NCBI GenBank assembly: GCA_035550215.1
Contig: DASZPM010000010.1
Coordinates: 186,001 to 250,000 of the forward strand
Direction: 5' to 3'
DNA length: 64,000 nucleotides
Source: JABDFW01 sp035550215
GTDB taxonomy: Bacteria; Bacteroidota; Bacteroidia; Chitinophagales; Chitinophagaceae
Shown here: piece by piece, positions 25,648-35,466 of the stretch
Layout: each line of letters begins with the position of its first letter
How positions within the stretch are numbered: position 1 is the first letter of the stretch
Position numbers and translations under genes: made by a program
The notes under the pieces: model-generated
The model's database searches: none
What the model was told of the DNA's origin: nothing
The model's input: the letters and a program-made list of their open reading frames with translations, nothing else

Positions 25648-26586
25648 TTGAGCGATATTAATATAGTTGATAGCACGCCGGCGGGGGGTACGGTAATTGT
25701 TATTGCCGGGCCAACTGCCAGCGGCAAAACGGCCTTGTCATTACAACTGGCGCAATACCTTGATACTGAAATAATTTCAGCCGATTCCCGGCAATGTTTC
25801 CGCGAGTTGAATATAGGGGTTGCCAAGCCTTCGGCAGAAGAGTTAGGGCAGGTAAAGCACTATTTTATCAACTCACACTCTATTCACGATAATGTTAACG
25901 CCCAAACTTTTGAGGAATATGCCCTTAAGGCAACGCGCGAAATTCTTTCCAAACGGCCTTTCGCTGTAATGGTTGGCGGCACAGGGCTTTATATCAAGGC
26001 TTTTTGCGAGGGCCTGGATGAAATGCCCGCCATTGATGAAAGAATACGGGAAAGTATTGTTAGCCAATATAATATATATGGTATAAGTTGGTTGCAGCAA
26101 CAACTGCAGGCGGCAGACCCTGTTTACTGGCAATCTGGCGAGCAGCAAAACCCCCATAGGCTTATGCGTGCGCTGGAGGTAAAATTGGGGACGGGAAAGT
26201 CAATAACATCCTTTCAAAAGGGAGAAGCGGTAAAAAGGCCGTTTAATATTATAAAGATTGGAATTGATTTGCCGCGTAACCAATTGTACGACAATATAAA
26301 TGCGAGGGTTGACGGTATGATACGCGAAGGCCTGCAGGCTGAAGCACAAAATTTGCTCCCTTTGCGGCATCTAAATGCTTTACAAACCGTTGGTTATAAA
26401 GAATTTTTCGATTTTTTTGACGGGAAAATTTCGGTGGAAACGGCTATTAATGAGGTAAAAAAGAACACCCGCCATTATGCCAAGAGACAATTGACATGGT
26501 TTAAAAAAGATAGTTCAGTTATTTGGAAACCCGCTTTCAGCGTGGATTTTATCGGTTCCATCCTTGAAAACAGCCCCTGGCGTTAG
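25648..26586 (+). CDS. miaA: tRNA dimethylallyltransferase
   Basis: Predicted protein of 312 aa, normal length. It transfers a dimethylallyl group to A37 of tRNAs reading UNN codons. The P-loop GPTASGKT is at residues 21-28, followed by EIISADSRQ, the family motif with the catalytic Asp, then GGTGLYIKA and QTVGYKE. No ATG fits the conserved N-terminus; translation most likely starts at TTG 25648. A GCTGGT/ACCAGC hairpin (25581-25605) lies in the gap after the regulator gene and could attenuate read-through. Confidence 0.94.
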   Translation: MSDINIVDSTPAGGTVIVIAGPTASGKTALSLQLAQYLDTEIISADSRQCFRELNIGVAKPSAEELGQVKHYFINSHSIHDNVNAQTFEEYALKATREILSKRPFAVMVGGTGLYIKAFCEGLDEMPAIDERIRESIVSQYNIYGISWLQQQLQAADPVYWQSGEQQNPHRLMRALEVKLGTGKSITSFQKGEAVKRPFNIIKIGIDLPRNQLYDNINARVDGMIREGLQAEAQNLLPLRHLNALQTVGYKEFFDFFDGKISVETAINEVKKNTRHYAKRQLTWFKKDSSVIWKPAFSVDFIGSILENSPWR

Positions 26587-26602
26587 TTATACATATTAGC
26601 AA

Positions 26603-26650
26603 TTACAAAGTGTATAACTTACACATTTACATAGTGTAAAATTGACACAT
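26603..26650. promoter_or_regulatory. tandem 24-bp element upstream of susC, likely operator
   Basis: Two head-to-tail 24-base units, 26603-26626 and 26627-26650, agree at about 20 positions. Each begins TTACAwAGTGTA, itself a near-palindrome, and ends ACACAT. The spacing places both units on the same DNA face approximately (2.3 turns). They lie about 50-100 bases upstream of the susC start and just upstream of a promoter-like pair, so they probably bind the locus regulator. Confidence 0.55.
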
Positions 26651-26674
26651 TCCCAAAAAAAACATAATTTTTTT

Positions 26675-26707
26675 TTTGTTCGTTTACATAACAAATAGTT
26701 AATTTTA
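26675..26707 (+). promoter_or_regulatory. candidate susC promoter
   Basis: TTTG at 26675-26678 and TAATTTTA at 26700-26707 are separated by 21 bases, the spacing of Bacteroidota -33 and -7 elements. The -7 box has one mismatch to TAnnTTTG. Transcription would start about 30 bases before the susC ATG. Confidence 0.5.
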
Positions 26708-26746
26708 TCCCGTCCCAAATTATCAAACAACCAAACTCGCCCGCTT

Positions 26747-29700
26747 ATGAGACAAAAAATCGGTCGCTTGTCTGTACGTGTGTGTACAGTAGTCATCTGT
26801 ATGTTTATCTCCGGCGCCTTGTTTGCGCAACGAAAGGTATCGGGTACCGTTACCAGTGCAAGAACAAGCCAGCCAGTGGCATTTGCCACAATTACCGTTA
26901 AAGGAACAAATGTTGCCACCGCCAGTGATGTTAGCGGTGCATTTACCATTACTGTTCCTGCCGGTAAAACCGTTTTAACCGTTAGTTCAGTAGGTTTTGC
27001 TGACCAGGACGTAACTATCGGTTCCGGCCCTGTTAATGTAGTATTAGCAGACCAGGTATCAAACCTGGATGAAATTGTAGTAACCGGTTACACAGCCCAG
27101 AAGAAAAAGGAAATTACCGGTTCAGTTTCCGTTGTAAATGTAAAAGACCTTAAATCAGTACCAGCCGGTACAACTGAGCAAATGTTGCAAGGCCAGGCAT
27201 CTGGCGTTACCGTTATCAACTCAGGTTCGCCTGGTGAAAATAGCACGGTGTTAATTCGTGGTATTTCAAGCTTTGGCAACGTTGACCCATTGGTTATCAT
27301 TGATGGTGTGCCCGGTAGCATGCATGATTTGAACGCCCAGGATATTGAATCCTTCCAGGTTGTAAAAGACGCTGCCGCTGCCATATACGGTGTGCGTGGT
27401 TCAGCCGGCGTTGTTATCATCACTACCAAAAAAGGTAAAGCCGGTAAGTCAACAATAACTTATGATGGTTATTATGGCAGCCAGGTACCTAAGGGTGGCA
27501 ACGTATTTAACAAGCTTGACCCCCAGGGTATGGCAGATCTTTACTTTTTACAGGCAAAGAATTCAGGCCAGGTTGACGCACAGGGTAACGTAAACTCTGC
27601 CCAGTACGGCAAAGGAACAAGCCCAAGGTTACCTGATTACCTTGTAATAGGCAGCACTTCAGGTGTTGTGGGCCAACCTACACAGGCCCAGTTGGATGCA
27701 TACAATATTGACTATGATAAAGGTGATATTTACCAGATTGTTGCCGCTAATAAGCAGGGTACAGACTGGTTTCACTCCATATTTAAAAATGCCCCGATAC
27801 AGAACCATAACCTTACTGCAAGCGGTGGTAATGAAAAATCTACATACCTGTTTTCATTGAATTATTTTGACCAGCAGGGTTCAATGCTGAATACCCACTT
27901 AAAAAGGTATGCAGTACGTGCTAATACAACCTTTAATATCAAAAATAATATACGTGTAGGCGAAAACGCATACATATATTATAGAGACAACCCAAGGCCT
28001 TCTCCAAATGCTGAAGGTAATGAAGTTTCACAGGCCTCATGGGAACAGCCAATTATCCCCATATTTGATGTAATGGGTAATTATGCCGGTACAAGGGGTA
28101 ATGAACTTGGTAATTCAGGCAGCCCCTATGCTTCAAGAGACCGTGCCAAAAATAATACAGGCAACGATTGGGTTATTACCGGTAATGTTTGGGGTGAAGC
28201 TGATTTCTTAAAACATTTTACTGCACGCACTCAATTTGGCGGTACCATTGATAACTATTATTACTGGGGTTTTAACTACCGCACTTATGAGAATAAAGAA
28301 AATGGCTCTTCAAACAGCTATTACGAAGGAAGCGGTTTTGGAACTGACTGGACATGGACAAATACTTTGAGCTATTCAAACATATTTGCCCGTAACCACA
28401 GCGTGAAAGCCATTATTGGTTCTGAAGCAATTCAATACTACGGCAGAGGCGAATCAGGCCAAAGGTTAAACTATTTTAGCCTTGACCCGAACTACTGGAC
28501 ATTGAGCACTGGCTCTCCTGCCGGTCAAACCAACTCTAGTAGCGTATATAAAAGCACTATCTACTCGCTTTTTGCAAGGGTTGACTACGCGTTTATGGAA
28601 AAATACCTGTTACAGGGTAACGTAAGGCGCGACCAGGCTTCAGTACTTGGAGACAGCACAAGAACCGGCTACTTTGGTTCTGGTTCAATCGGCTGGCGTA
28701 TTTCCAAAGAAGGTTTCATGAAGGATATTAGCTGGATTAACGATTTAAAATTACGTGGCAGCTACGGCGTATTAGGTACTGTTGCCAATACAAGCGCATA
28801 CAACTCATTTGAATTGTACGGCACTGGTGCTGGTAGCTCTTACTATGCTATTGATGGTTCTACAGGTAATACAGCACAGGGTTTTTACCACAGCCAGTTG
28901 GCTAACCCCAAAACAGGGTGGGAAGGTGATAAAATTACCAACGTTGGTTTAGACGCGGTATTATTTAAAAATTCATTGGATGTGACTGTTGAATGGTACA
29001 AAAAAGCTGTTAACGGCTTGTTGTTCCAGGACCAGGCAGGTGACGTGGTTGGTGGCGCTACAAGGCCTAACGTAAATATCGGTGATCTTCAAAATACCGG
29101 TATTGATGCGTCAGTTAGCTATCACAAAAATATTTCACGCGACCTTAGCTTCAACATTGCAGTGAATATTACAACTTACAAATCTAAAGTTACTGCTATA
29201 CCAGGTGCTGCCGGGTTCTTTGAAGCTGGTGGTACAAGGTTGGGTAATGTAGCCCGCAACATGGTTGGCCACCCGGTTGGCGAATTCTATGGTTACAAAA
29301 TCATAGGCTTCTTCCAAAGCCAGGCTGACGTAGATAAATCTCCAACACAGGCCGATGCCGCCGTTGGTGAATTTAAATACGCTGATATTGACGGTGACGG
29401 AAAAATTACCGATGCTGACCGCACATTCCTCGGTGACCCCAACCCGAAATTTACCTATGGTGCTAATCTCGGTTTAACTTATAAGAATTTCGATTTCAGC
29501 ATGATTTTGTACGGCTCCCAGGGTGGTAAGCTGTTTAACTACAATGCTCTGTTTATGGATTTCCCTTACTTCCAGAATGCCAAGAGCAACGACATGCTGT
29601 ATAATTCATGGACACCAACAAATACAAGCCCAAGATTGCCAATTGCGTTGAATGATGTGAACTTCAGCACAGGTGGCGTTGTAAACTCTTACCTGGTACA

Positions 29701-29947
29701 GGATGGTTCTTATTTAAGGTGTAAGCAAATGCAGATTGGCTACAACTTTAAGTCTGACTTGCTGAAGAAGGTAGGCCTCGACAGGGCAAGGATATATGTA
29801 CAGGGGGCAAACTTGTTTACCATTACAAAATACAGGGGCCTGGATCCGGAAGTTGCAAACCTTGGCACAGCCCAGTTCTTTGGTATTGACTATGGTAGCT
29901 ATCCTCCAATCAAAACTTTCCTTGTTGGTGTAAACCTTTCATTCTAA
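26747..29947 (+). CDS. SusC/RagA family TonB-linked outer membrane transporter
   Basis: Predicted protein of 1066 aa, typical SusC size. A signal peptide ends at ALFAQ (about residue 27). A CarboxypepD_reg domain follows (about 30-105), then the linker DEIVVTGYTAQKKKEITGSV and the plug with VLIRGISSFGNVDPLVIIDGVPG (shown in full motif parts) and the SusC signature DIESFQVVKDAAAAIYGVRG. The rest is the barrel. With the lipoprotein encoded next it forms a lid-and-barrel complex for a large nutrient. Start and operon order (susC then susD, 26-base gap) are standard. Confidence 0.96.
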   Translation: MRQKIGRLSVRVCTVVICMFISGALFAQRKVSGTVTSARTSQPVAFATITVKGTNVATASDVSGAFTITVPAGKTVLTVSSVGFADQDVTIGSGPVNVVLADQVSNLDEIVVTGYTAQKKKEITGSVSVVNVKDLKSVPAGTTEQMLQGQASGVTVINSGSPGENSTVLIRGISSFGNVDPLVIIDGVPGSMHDLNAQDIESFQVVKDAAAAIYGVRGSAGVVIITTKKGKAGKSTITYDGYYGSQVPKGGNVFNKLDPQGMADLYFLQAKNSGQVDAQGNVNSAQYGKGTSPRLPDYLVIGSTSGVVGQPTQAQLDAYNIDYDKGDIYQIVAANKQGTDWFHSIFKNAPIQNHNLTASGGNEKSTYLFSLNYFDQQGSMLNTHLKRYAVRANTTFNIKNNIRVGENAYIYYRDNPRPSPNAEGNEVSQASWEQPIIPIFDVMGNYAGTRGNELGNSGSPYASRDRAKNNTGNDWVITGNVWGEADFLKHFTARTQFGGTIDNYYYWGFNYRTYENKENGSSNSYYEGSGFGTDWTWTNTLSYSNIFARNHSVKAIIGSEAIQYYGRGESGQRLNYFSLDPNYWTLSTGSPAGQTNSSSVYKSTIYSLFARVDYAFMEKYLLQGNVRRDQASVLGDSTRTGYFGSGSIGWRISKEGFMKDISWINDLKLRGSYGVLGTVANTSAYNSFELYGTGAGSSYYAIDGSTGNTAQGFYHSQLANPKTGWEGDKITNVGLDAVLFKNSLDVTVEWYKKAVNGLLFQDQAGDVVGGATRPNVNIGDLQNTGIDASVSYHKNISRDLSFNIAVNITTYKSKVTAIPGAAGFFEAGGTRLGNVARNMVGHPVGEFYGYKIIGFFQSQADVDKSPTQADAAVGEFKYADIDGDGKITDADRTFLGDPNPKFTYGANLGLTYKNFDFSMILYGSQGGKLFNYNALFMDFPYFQNAKSNDMLYNSWTPTNTSPRLPIALNDVNFSTGGVVNSYLVQDGSYLRCKQMQIGYNFKSDLLKKVGLDRARIYVQGANLFTITKYRGLDPEVANLGTAQFFGIDYGSYPPIKTFLVGVNLSF

Positions 29948-29973
29948 TAACTTAAACGCGAAAACTTAGTAAT

Positions 29974-31749
29974 ATGAAAAGATTTAATTACAGAATATTT
30001 ATACCTGCCGGCTTATTTACACTGCTGGTAGTGTACGCCTGTTCTAAAAGCTTTACGACTATAAAGCCGTTAGCAGCTGTTAGCCCTGACGTACTAGCCA
30101 ACAGCTTTGGCATAAGGGGCATACTTATAGGTGCTTATTCAATGCTGGATGGTATAGGTGGCGCCGGTGGCTCAGAAGGCCCCTGGTCATCAGCCGGCAG
30201 CAACTGGGTTTATGGCAGCGTTTGCGCTGACGATTCTCACAAAGGATCTGACCCCGGTGACCAGCAGGACATTACGCCTTTAATGCGTTGGGAAGAAAAT
30301 GCCAGTAATGGGTATTTGGCCGACCTTTGGGCAGCCCGCTACGATGGTGTTCAGCGTGCCAATGACGTTTTACGTACATTGCCACTGGCAGCAGATATGT
30401 CAGATGCTGATAAAACAGAGGCTACAGCCGAAGCACGCTTTTTGAGGGGTTTTTATCACCTGGACTTGAAGAAAGTTTTTGGTAACATCCCTTTTATTGA
30501 CGAAACCATAAGCTATGCAAATGGTAACTGGAGGGTGCCCAATACTGCTGATGCATGGCCGATGATAGAAGCAGACTTCCAGTTTGCTTACGAAAATCTT
30601 CCCGAAACACAATCTGAAACTGGCAGGGCAAATAAATGGGCAGCCGGCGCCTTCCTGGCCAAATGCTATGTATTTGAGCATAAATGGGCAGATGCCTTAA
30701 GCCTGTTACATACTGTTGTAAGCAGTGGTAAAAATGCTATGGGCCAGAAATACGCTTTGTTGGCCAATTTTGCTGATAACTTTAACCCGGCTAAAAACCA
30801 CCTTATTGGCTCAGGCGACCCTGAATTGGTTTTTGCAGCCGTATCATCAGTAAATGATGGTGGCGGTGCTAATAATGCAAACGCTGGTGACGTGTTGAAC
30901 TTTCCTTACGGTGGTGGCCCTGGCACATGCTGTGGTTTTAACCAACCCTCATGGAGCCTTGCCAATGCCTTTAAAGTTGATGGCACAACAGGCTTGCCTT
31001 TGACCTACACTAATGATAACAACCTGCCTGACCTGAAGAATGATGAAGGCATTAACTCAAATGACCCATATACACCTGATTCAACAACGCCGGTAGACCC
31101 GCGTATTGACTGGACTATGGGACGCAGGGGTATTCCTTACCTGGATTGGGGTATCATGCCTGGGCAGAACTGGATACGTAACCAGGCAAGTGCTGGCCCG
31201 TATGTACCTATCAAGAACGTATATTACAGCAGCCAGACAGGCACACTTACTGACAATTCATCATGGACAAGCGGTTATACTGCCAACAACATACTGTTAA
31301 TGCGTTTTGCAGATGTACTGCTGATGTGCGCAGAAGCAGAAGTTGAAGCCGGAAGCCTGTCAAATGCACAGGACCTGGTTAACCAGGTTCGTAACAGGAT
31401 GACACCTTCGTCAACCTGGGTTCAGAACTCACCTGCCAAATACAAAATTGGTTTGTACCCTGCAGGTTGGTTTACTGCACAGGGCCAGGCAGTTGCACGC
31501 AAAGCTGTACAATGGGAACGCAGGCTTGAACTGGCGATGGAAGGCCACCGCTTTTTTGACCTGGTGCGTTACGGTACTGCACAAACAGAGCTGAATGCTT
31601 ATGTTACCCATGAGGTTTCCAGCGGTTACCTTATCATGAAAGGTGCTTCATTTAAAGCAACCAGCGGTATATTTGCTATTCCTCAGCACCAAATTGACTT
31701 GAGTTCTCTGAATGGTACACCAACATTAACGCAGAACCCAGGCTATTAA
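29974..31749 (+). CDS. SusD/RagB family nutrient-binding lipoprotein
   Basis: Predicted protein of 591 aa. The lipobox LLVVYACS places the lipidated Cys at residue 23, so it is anchored in the outer membrane. TPR-like helices follow (LWAARYDGVQRANDVL..., EARFLRGFYHLDLKKVFGNIPF) and the C-terminal SusD domain with RFADVLLMCAEA, VQWERRLELAMEGHRFFDLVRYG, given here as key parts. It caps the SusC barrel and delivers the bound nutrient. The substrate is unknown because no hydrolase is encoded nearby. A strong terminator follows, although a related gene continues downstream. Confidence 0.95.
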   Translation: MKRFNYRIFIPAGLFTLLVVYACSKSFTTIKPLAAVSPDVLANSFGIRGILIGAYSMLDGIGGAGGSEGPWSSAGSNWVYGSVCADDSHKGSDPGDQQDITPLMRWEENASNGYLADLWAARYDGVQRANDVLRTLPLAADMSDADKTEATAEARFLRGFYHLDLKKVFGNIPFIDETISYANGNWRVPNTADAWPMIEADFQFAYENLPETQSETGRANKWAAGAFLAKCYVFEHKWADALSLLHTVVSSGKNAMGQKYALLANFADNFNPAKNHLIGSGDPELVFAAVSSVNDGGGANNANAGDVLNFPYGGGPGTCCGFNQPSWSLANAFKVDGTTGLPLTYTNDNNLPDLKNDEGINSNDPYTPDSTTPVDPRIDWTMGRRGIPYLDWGIMPGQNWIRNQASAGPYVPIKNVYYSSQTGTLTDNSSWTSGYTANNILLMRFADVLLMCAEAEVEAGSLSNAQDLVNQVRNRMTPSSTWVQNSPAKYKIGLYPAGWFTAQGQAVARKAVQWERRLELAMEGHRFFDLVRYGTAQTELNAYVTHEVSSGYLIMKGASFKATSGIFAIPQHQIDLSSLNGTPTLTQNPGY

Positions 31750-31767
31750 TAAAACCTGATTTTTCTT

Positions 31768-31802
31768 AAAAAGAGGCAGGCGCCAGCCTGCCTCTTTTTT
31801 TT
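31768..31802 (+). terminator. rho-independent terminator after susD
   Basis: AAGAGGCAGGC pairs with GCCTGCCTCTT around a 4-base loop, followed by a T-run of about eight. It separates the susCD pair from the FG-GAP gene, whose expression would then need read-through or its own promoter. Confidence 0.9.
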
Positions 31803-31850
31803 GCTGTTACCGGGTTGTTTTTTATTATTTTCGGCTATAATTTTTTTCTT

Positions 31851-34800
31851 ATGCTCCGCAGGTTGCTTATTTACATACCCCTATTATTTGCTTTCAGTTT
31901 CTTCACGCAATCTTGTAAAAGAAATACACTTTTCCGGCAAATTTCACCCGGGCACTCTGGCATTGATTTCGACAATAGAATTGCGGAGACGGATTCCTTA
32001 AATGTGCTGGATGTTTCAAACATTTATAACGGCGGTGGTGTAGGCATTGGTGATTTTAATAACGATGGCCTGCAGGATATTTTTTTTACCGGTAATACAG
32101 TGCCCTGCAAACTATACCTTAACAAAGGAGATTTTAAGTTTGAGGATATTACAGAGGCAGCCGGCGTTGACGGTAAAGGTGAATGGTGCCGCGGCGTTAG
32201 CGTAGTTGATATTAATAACGATGGCCTGATGGATATTTATGTATCGGCCACTATTTACAAGGACCCTAAGCGGCGACAAAACCTGTTATATATAAACCAG
32301 GGACCTGGTAAAGACGGGGTGCCACACTTTAAAGAAATGGCACATGAATATGGGCTTGATGATACAACCTATTCAACACAGGCAGCATTTTTTGATTATG
32401 ACAATGACGGCGATTTGGATATGTACCTTGCAGTGAACGAGATATACGACCCCAGCATGCCTAATGTTTATCACGCGCCGGGACAGGATAGCATATCCCC
32501 AAGCCGGGGGCGGTTATACCGTAACGACTGGAACGCAGCATTAAAACACCCGGTATTTACTGACGTTTCAAAGCAGGCCGGGGTTGGATTTGAGGGGTAC
32601 ACCCATGGAATAAGCATAACCGATATTAACAAAGACGGCTGGAAAGATATCTATATAACCAACGACTACTTGCCCAACGACTTTTTGTTCATCAATAATC
32701 ACGACGGAACGTTTACCAACGAAAGCGCTCTTTATTTCAAGCATACGTCCACCAATGCTATGGGGCAGGATGTTACAGATATAAATAATGACGGTCTGGT
32801 GGATGTGGTGGCGCTTGATATGAACCCGCAGGATAATTACCGCAAGAAAACCATGATGAACCCGAACAGCTACCAAACCTACCAGAATAATGACTTTTTT
32901 GGGTATCAATACCAGTACGTAAGAAATACGTTGCAGCTAAACCAGGGGCCGAGGGTAAAAGGTGGCGATTCAATAGGGGCGCCAGTTTTTAGCGATATTT
33001 CATTTTTAAGCGGAATAGCTGAAACTGACTGGAGCTGGACACCGCTTGTGGCTGATTTTGACAACGACAGCTACCGGGATATAGTGGTAACAAATGGTTT
33101 TCCCAAAGATGTGACCGACCACGACTTTATTGTTTACCGTAATAAAGCGTACAACTTTGTAACGCGTAAAGAGCTTCTCGAGCAGATTCCCCAGGTTAAG
33201 TTGCGTAAATACGCTTTCCATAATAATGGAGACCTCACGTTTAGTAACGTAACTGATAACTGGGGGCTTGGTGTGCCTGCCTTTAGCAACGGTGCTGCTT
33301 ACGTTGATTTAGACAATGACGGCGACCTGGACATTGTAATAAATAATATTAATGATAAAGCCATGGTATTTAAAAACATGGCTGTTGAAACAAAGAAAGA
33401 TAATGCACACTACCTGCATATAAATTTTTCAGCAGAGGCGCCAAACATTAATGGCCTTGGGGCGTGGGCTGAATTGCATTATGACCACGGCAAACAGCAG
33501 GTATTTGAAAATACTCCTTACCGGGGTTACCTTTCAACCGACCAGCAAGGGGCGCATTTTGGTCTTGGTAGTGTCACAATTGTTGACTCTGTAATTATCA
33601 AATGGCCGGATGGCAAGTTACAATTGTTAAAAAATGTTGCTGCCAACCAGGTGTTAACCGTAAAACATAAAGATGCCGCCCAGGTTTATGTATGGCCACA
33701 GCCGGTTAAAGCGACAAATACGTTGTTTGAAGATATCTCAGATTCAATAAAGGCCAACCTGGTGCATAAGGAAGATGATTTTATTGATTTTAACATACAA
33801 AAGCTGTTGCCTCATAAGCTTAGCGATTATGGACCCGGCTTAGCAGCAGGAGACATAAACGGCGACGGCCTTGATGACATGATAATGTCTGGCTCTGCCG
33901 GTTACAGCGCACAATTGCTGGTACAACAGGCAGACGGCCGTTTTACAGCAAGGCCATTGCTGCCGGCTGCTAACAAGGATACCAAGAAAGGAAACGATAT
34001 GGGGGTGCTGCTGTTTGATGCAGATGGTGACGGCGACCTTGACCTTTATATAAGCGCGGGAGGCTATACAAGCACAGCTAACGATCCTGCCTATGAAGAC
34101 AAGCTGTACCTGAATGACGGTAAAGGCGACTTTACCTACGACTCTGCGGCATTACCGGCAAACTACGCCAGCAAATCATGTGTGCGCGCTGTTGATTATA
34201 ATAAAGACGGCAAACTCGACTTATTTATAGCCGGCAGGTGTGTGCCGGGACAATATCCTAAACCGGTTTCCAGCTTTATCTACCGTAACGATTCAAAAGA
34301 CGGGGTGGTGAAGTTTACCGATGTAACAGGGGAGGTGGCTAAGGGACTGAATAACGTTGGGTTGAGTTGTGACGCCCTGTGGACAGATTTTGACAATGAT
34401 GGCTGGATTGACCTTATTGTGGCGGGAGAATTTATGCCGCTGAAGTTTTTTAAAAATAACCATGGGACATTTGAATTACTGCACACAGCTTTAGATAGCC
34501 AGGTTGGCTGGTGGAACAGCATAATACCGGGAGATTTTGATAATGACGGCGATATTGATTATATAGTTGGTAACACGGGTCAAAACTCCTTTTACAGGCC
34601 GACAGACAAATACCCTGTAAGGGTTTATGCAAAGGATTTTGATAACAACGGTATTTACGATGCCTTGCCTTCCATATATCTTCCAGCTTCAGGCAGCGAT
34701 ACTGCAATGAAAGAATTTCCTGCCCAAACACGGGATGACGAGATAAAGCAGATGATTGAGTTCAGGCGAAAATTTCCCACCTATAAATCGTACGCCGACG

Positions 34801-35435
34801 CAACAATGGACAGCCTGTTAACGCCAGACGAATTGAAAGGTGCCCTGGTATTATCTGCCAATAATTTTAAGAGCTGTTATGTGCGTAACGATGGTAACGG
34901 CCATTTTACCATGATGCCCCTGCCGCTGCAGGCACAATTCAGCAGCTTGTTTGGAATGGTAGCGGAGGATGTGGATGGCGACGGCAACCTTGATGTTGTT
35001 ATAACCGGCAACGATTATGGTACAGATGTAGGCGTTGGCCGGTATGACGCTTTAAACGGCCTGGTATTAAAAGGTGATGGCAAAGGCGGCTTTACCCCCC
35101 TGACAATATTACAAAGCGGCATTTTTATACCGGGTAACGGTAAAGCATTGGTAGAACTAACCAATAAAAATGGCCAATGCCTGCTTGCAGCGTCGCAAAA
35201 CAGGGGGCCGTTAAAAGTATATTTATTGAAAGATGGCACAAAGAAACTGCCAGTACAACCCGGTGATGTATATGCTATGTTAACCCTGCAAAATGGAAAG
35301 AAGAGGAAGGTTGAGCTTAATTATGGTGCAGGCTTTTTATCGCAATCTGCAAGGTTCATAAATATCGACGCCCAGATAACAGGCATAGAGATTACAAACG
35401 CAAAAGGAGAAAAAAGGGCGCTGCCCTTACCCTGA
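31851..35435 (+). CDS. large FG-GAP/VCBS and ASPIC-UnbV repeat surface protein
   Basis: Predicted protein of 1194 aa from the ATG at 31851; the frame from 31815 would start inside the terminator region. A signal sequence ends at Cys22 (FTQSC), a possible but imperfect lipobox. Many calcium-binding-type FG-GAP repeats are visible as DxNxDGxxD (for example DFNNDGLQDI, DINNDGLMDI, DYDNDGDLDM) in two blades-sets around a central ASPIC/UnbV domain (about residues 520-600, with PYRGYLSTDQQGAHFGLG). Such proteins commonly follow susCD pairs and are thought to bind the substrate at the cell surface. No catalytic domain was seen. Confidence 0.9.
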   Translation: MLRRLLIYIPLLFAFSFFTQSCKRNTLFRQISPGHSGIDFDNRIAETDSLNVLDVSNIYNGGGVGIGDFNNDGLQDIFFTGNTVPCKLYLNKGDFKFEDITEAAGVDGKGEWCRGVSVVDINNDGLMDIYVSATIYKDPKRRQNLLYINQGPGKDGVPHFKEMAHEYGLDDTTYSTQAAFFDYDNDGDLDMYLAVNEIYDPSMPNVYHAPGQDSISPSRGRLYRNDWNAALKHPVFTDVSKQAGVGFEGYTHGISITDINKDGWKDIYITNDYLPNDFLFINNHDGTFTNESALYFKHTSTNAMGQDVTDINNDGLVDVVALDMNPQDNYRKKTMMNPNSYQTYQNNDFFGYQYQYVRNTLQLNQGPRVKGGDSIGAPVFSDISFLSGIAETDWSWTPLVADFDNDSYRDIVVTNGFPKDVTDHDFIVYRNKAYNFVTRKELLEQIPQVKLRKYAFHNNGDLTFSNVTDNWGLGVPAFSNGAAYVDLDNDGDLDIVINNINDKAMVFKNMAVETKKDNAHYLHINFSAEAPNINGLGAWAELHYDHGKQQVFENTPYRGYLSTDQQGAHFGLGSVTIVDSVIIKWPDGKLQLLKNVAANQVLTVKHKDAAQVYVWPQPVKATNTLFEDISDSIKANLVHKEDDFIDFNIQKLLPHKLSDYGPGLAAGDINGDGLDDMIMSGSAGYSAQLLVQQADGRFTARPLLPAANKDTKKGNDMGVLLFDADGDGDLDLYISAGGYTSTANDPAYEDKLYLNDGKGDFTYDSAALPANYASKSCVRAVDYNKDGKLDLFIAGRCVPGQYPKPVSSFIYRNDSKDGVVKFTDVTGEVAKGLNNVGLSCDALWTDFDNDGWIDLIVAGEFMPLKFFKNNHGTFELLHTALDSQVGWWNSIIPGDFDNDGDIDYIVGNTGQNSFYRPTDKYPVRVYAKDFDNNGIYDALPSIYLPASGSDTAMKEFPAQTRDDEIKQMIEFRRKFPTYKSYADATMDSLLTPDELKGALVLSANNFKSCYVRNDGNGHFTMMPLPLQAQFSSLFGMVAEDVDGDGNLDVVITGNDYGTDVGVGRYDALNGLVLKGDGKGGFTPLTILQSGIFIPGNGKALVELTNKNGQCLLAASQNRGPLKVYLLKDGTKKLPVQPGDVYAMLTLQNGKKRKVELNYGAGFLSQSARFINIDAQITGIEITNAKGEKRALPLP

Positions 35436-35466
35436 CCATTGGGCGCTTGTGCAGACAAATACCACT

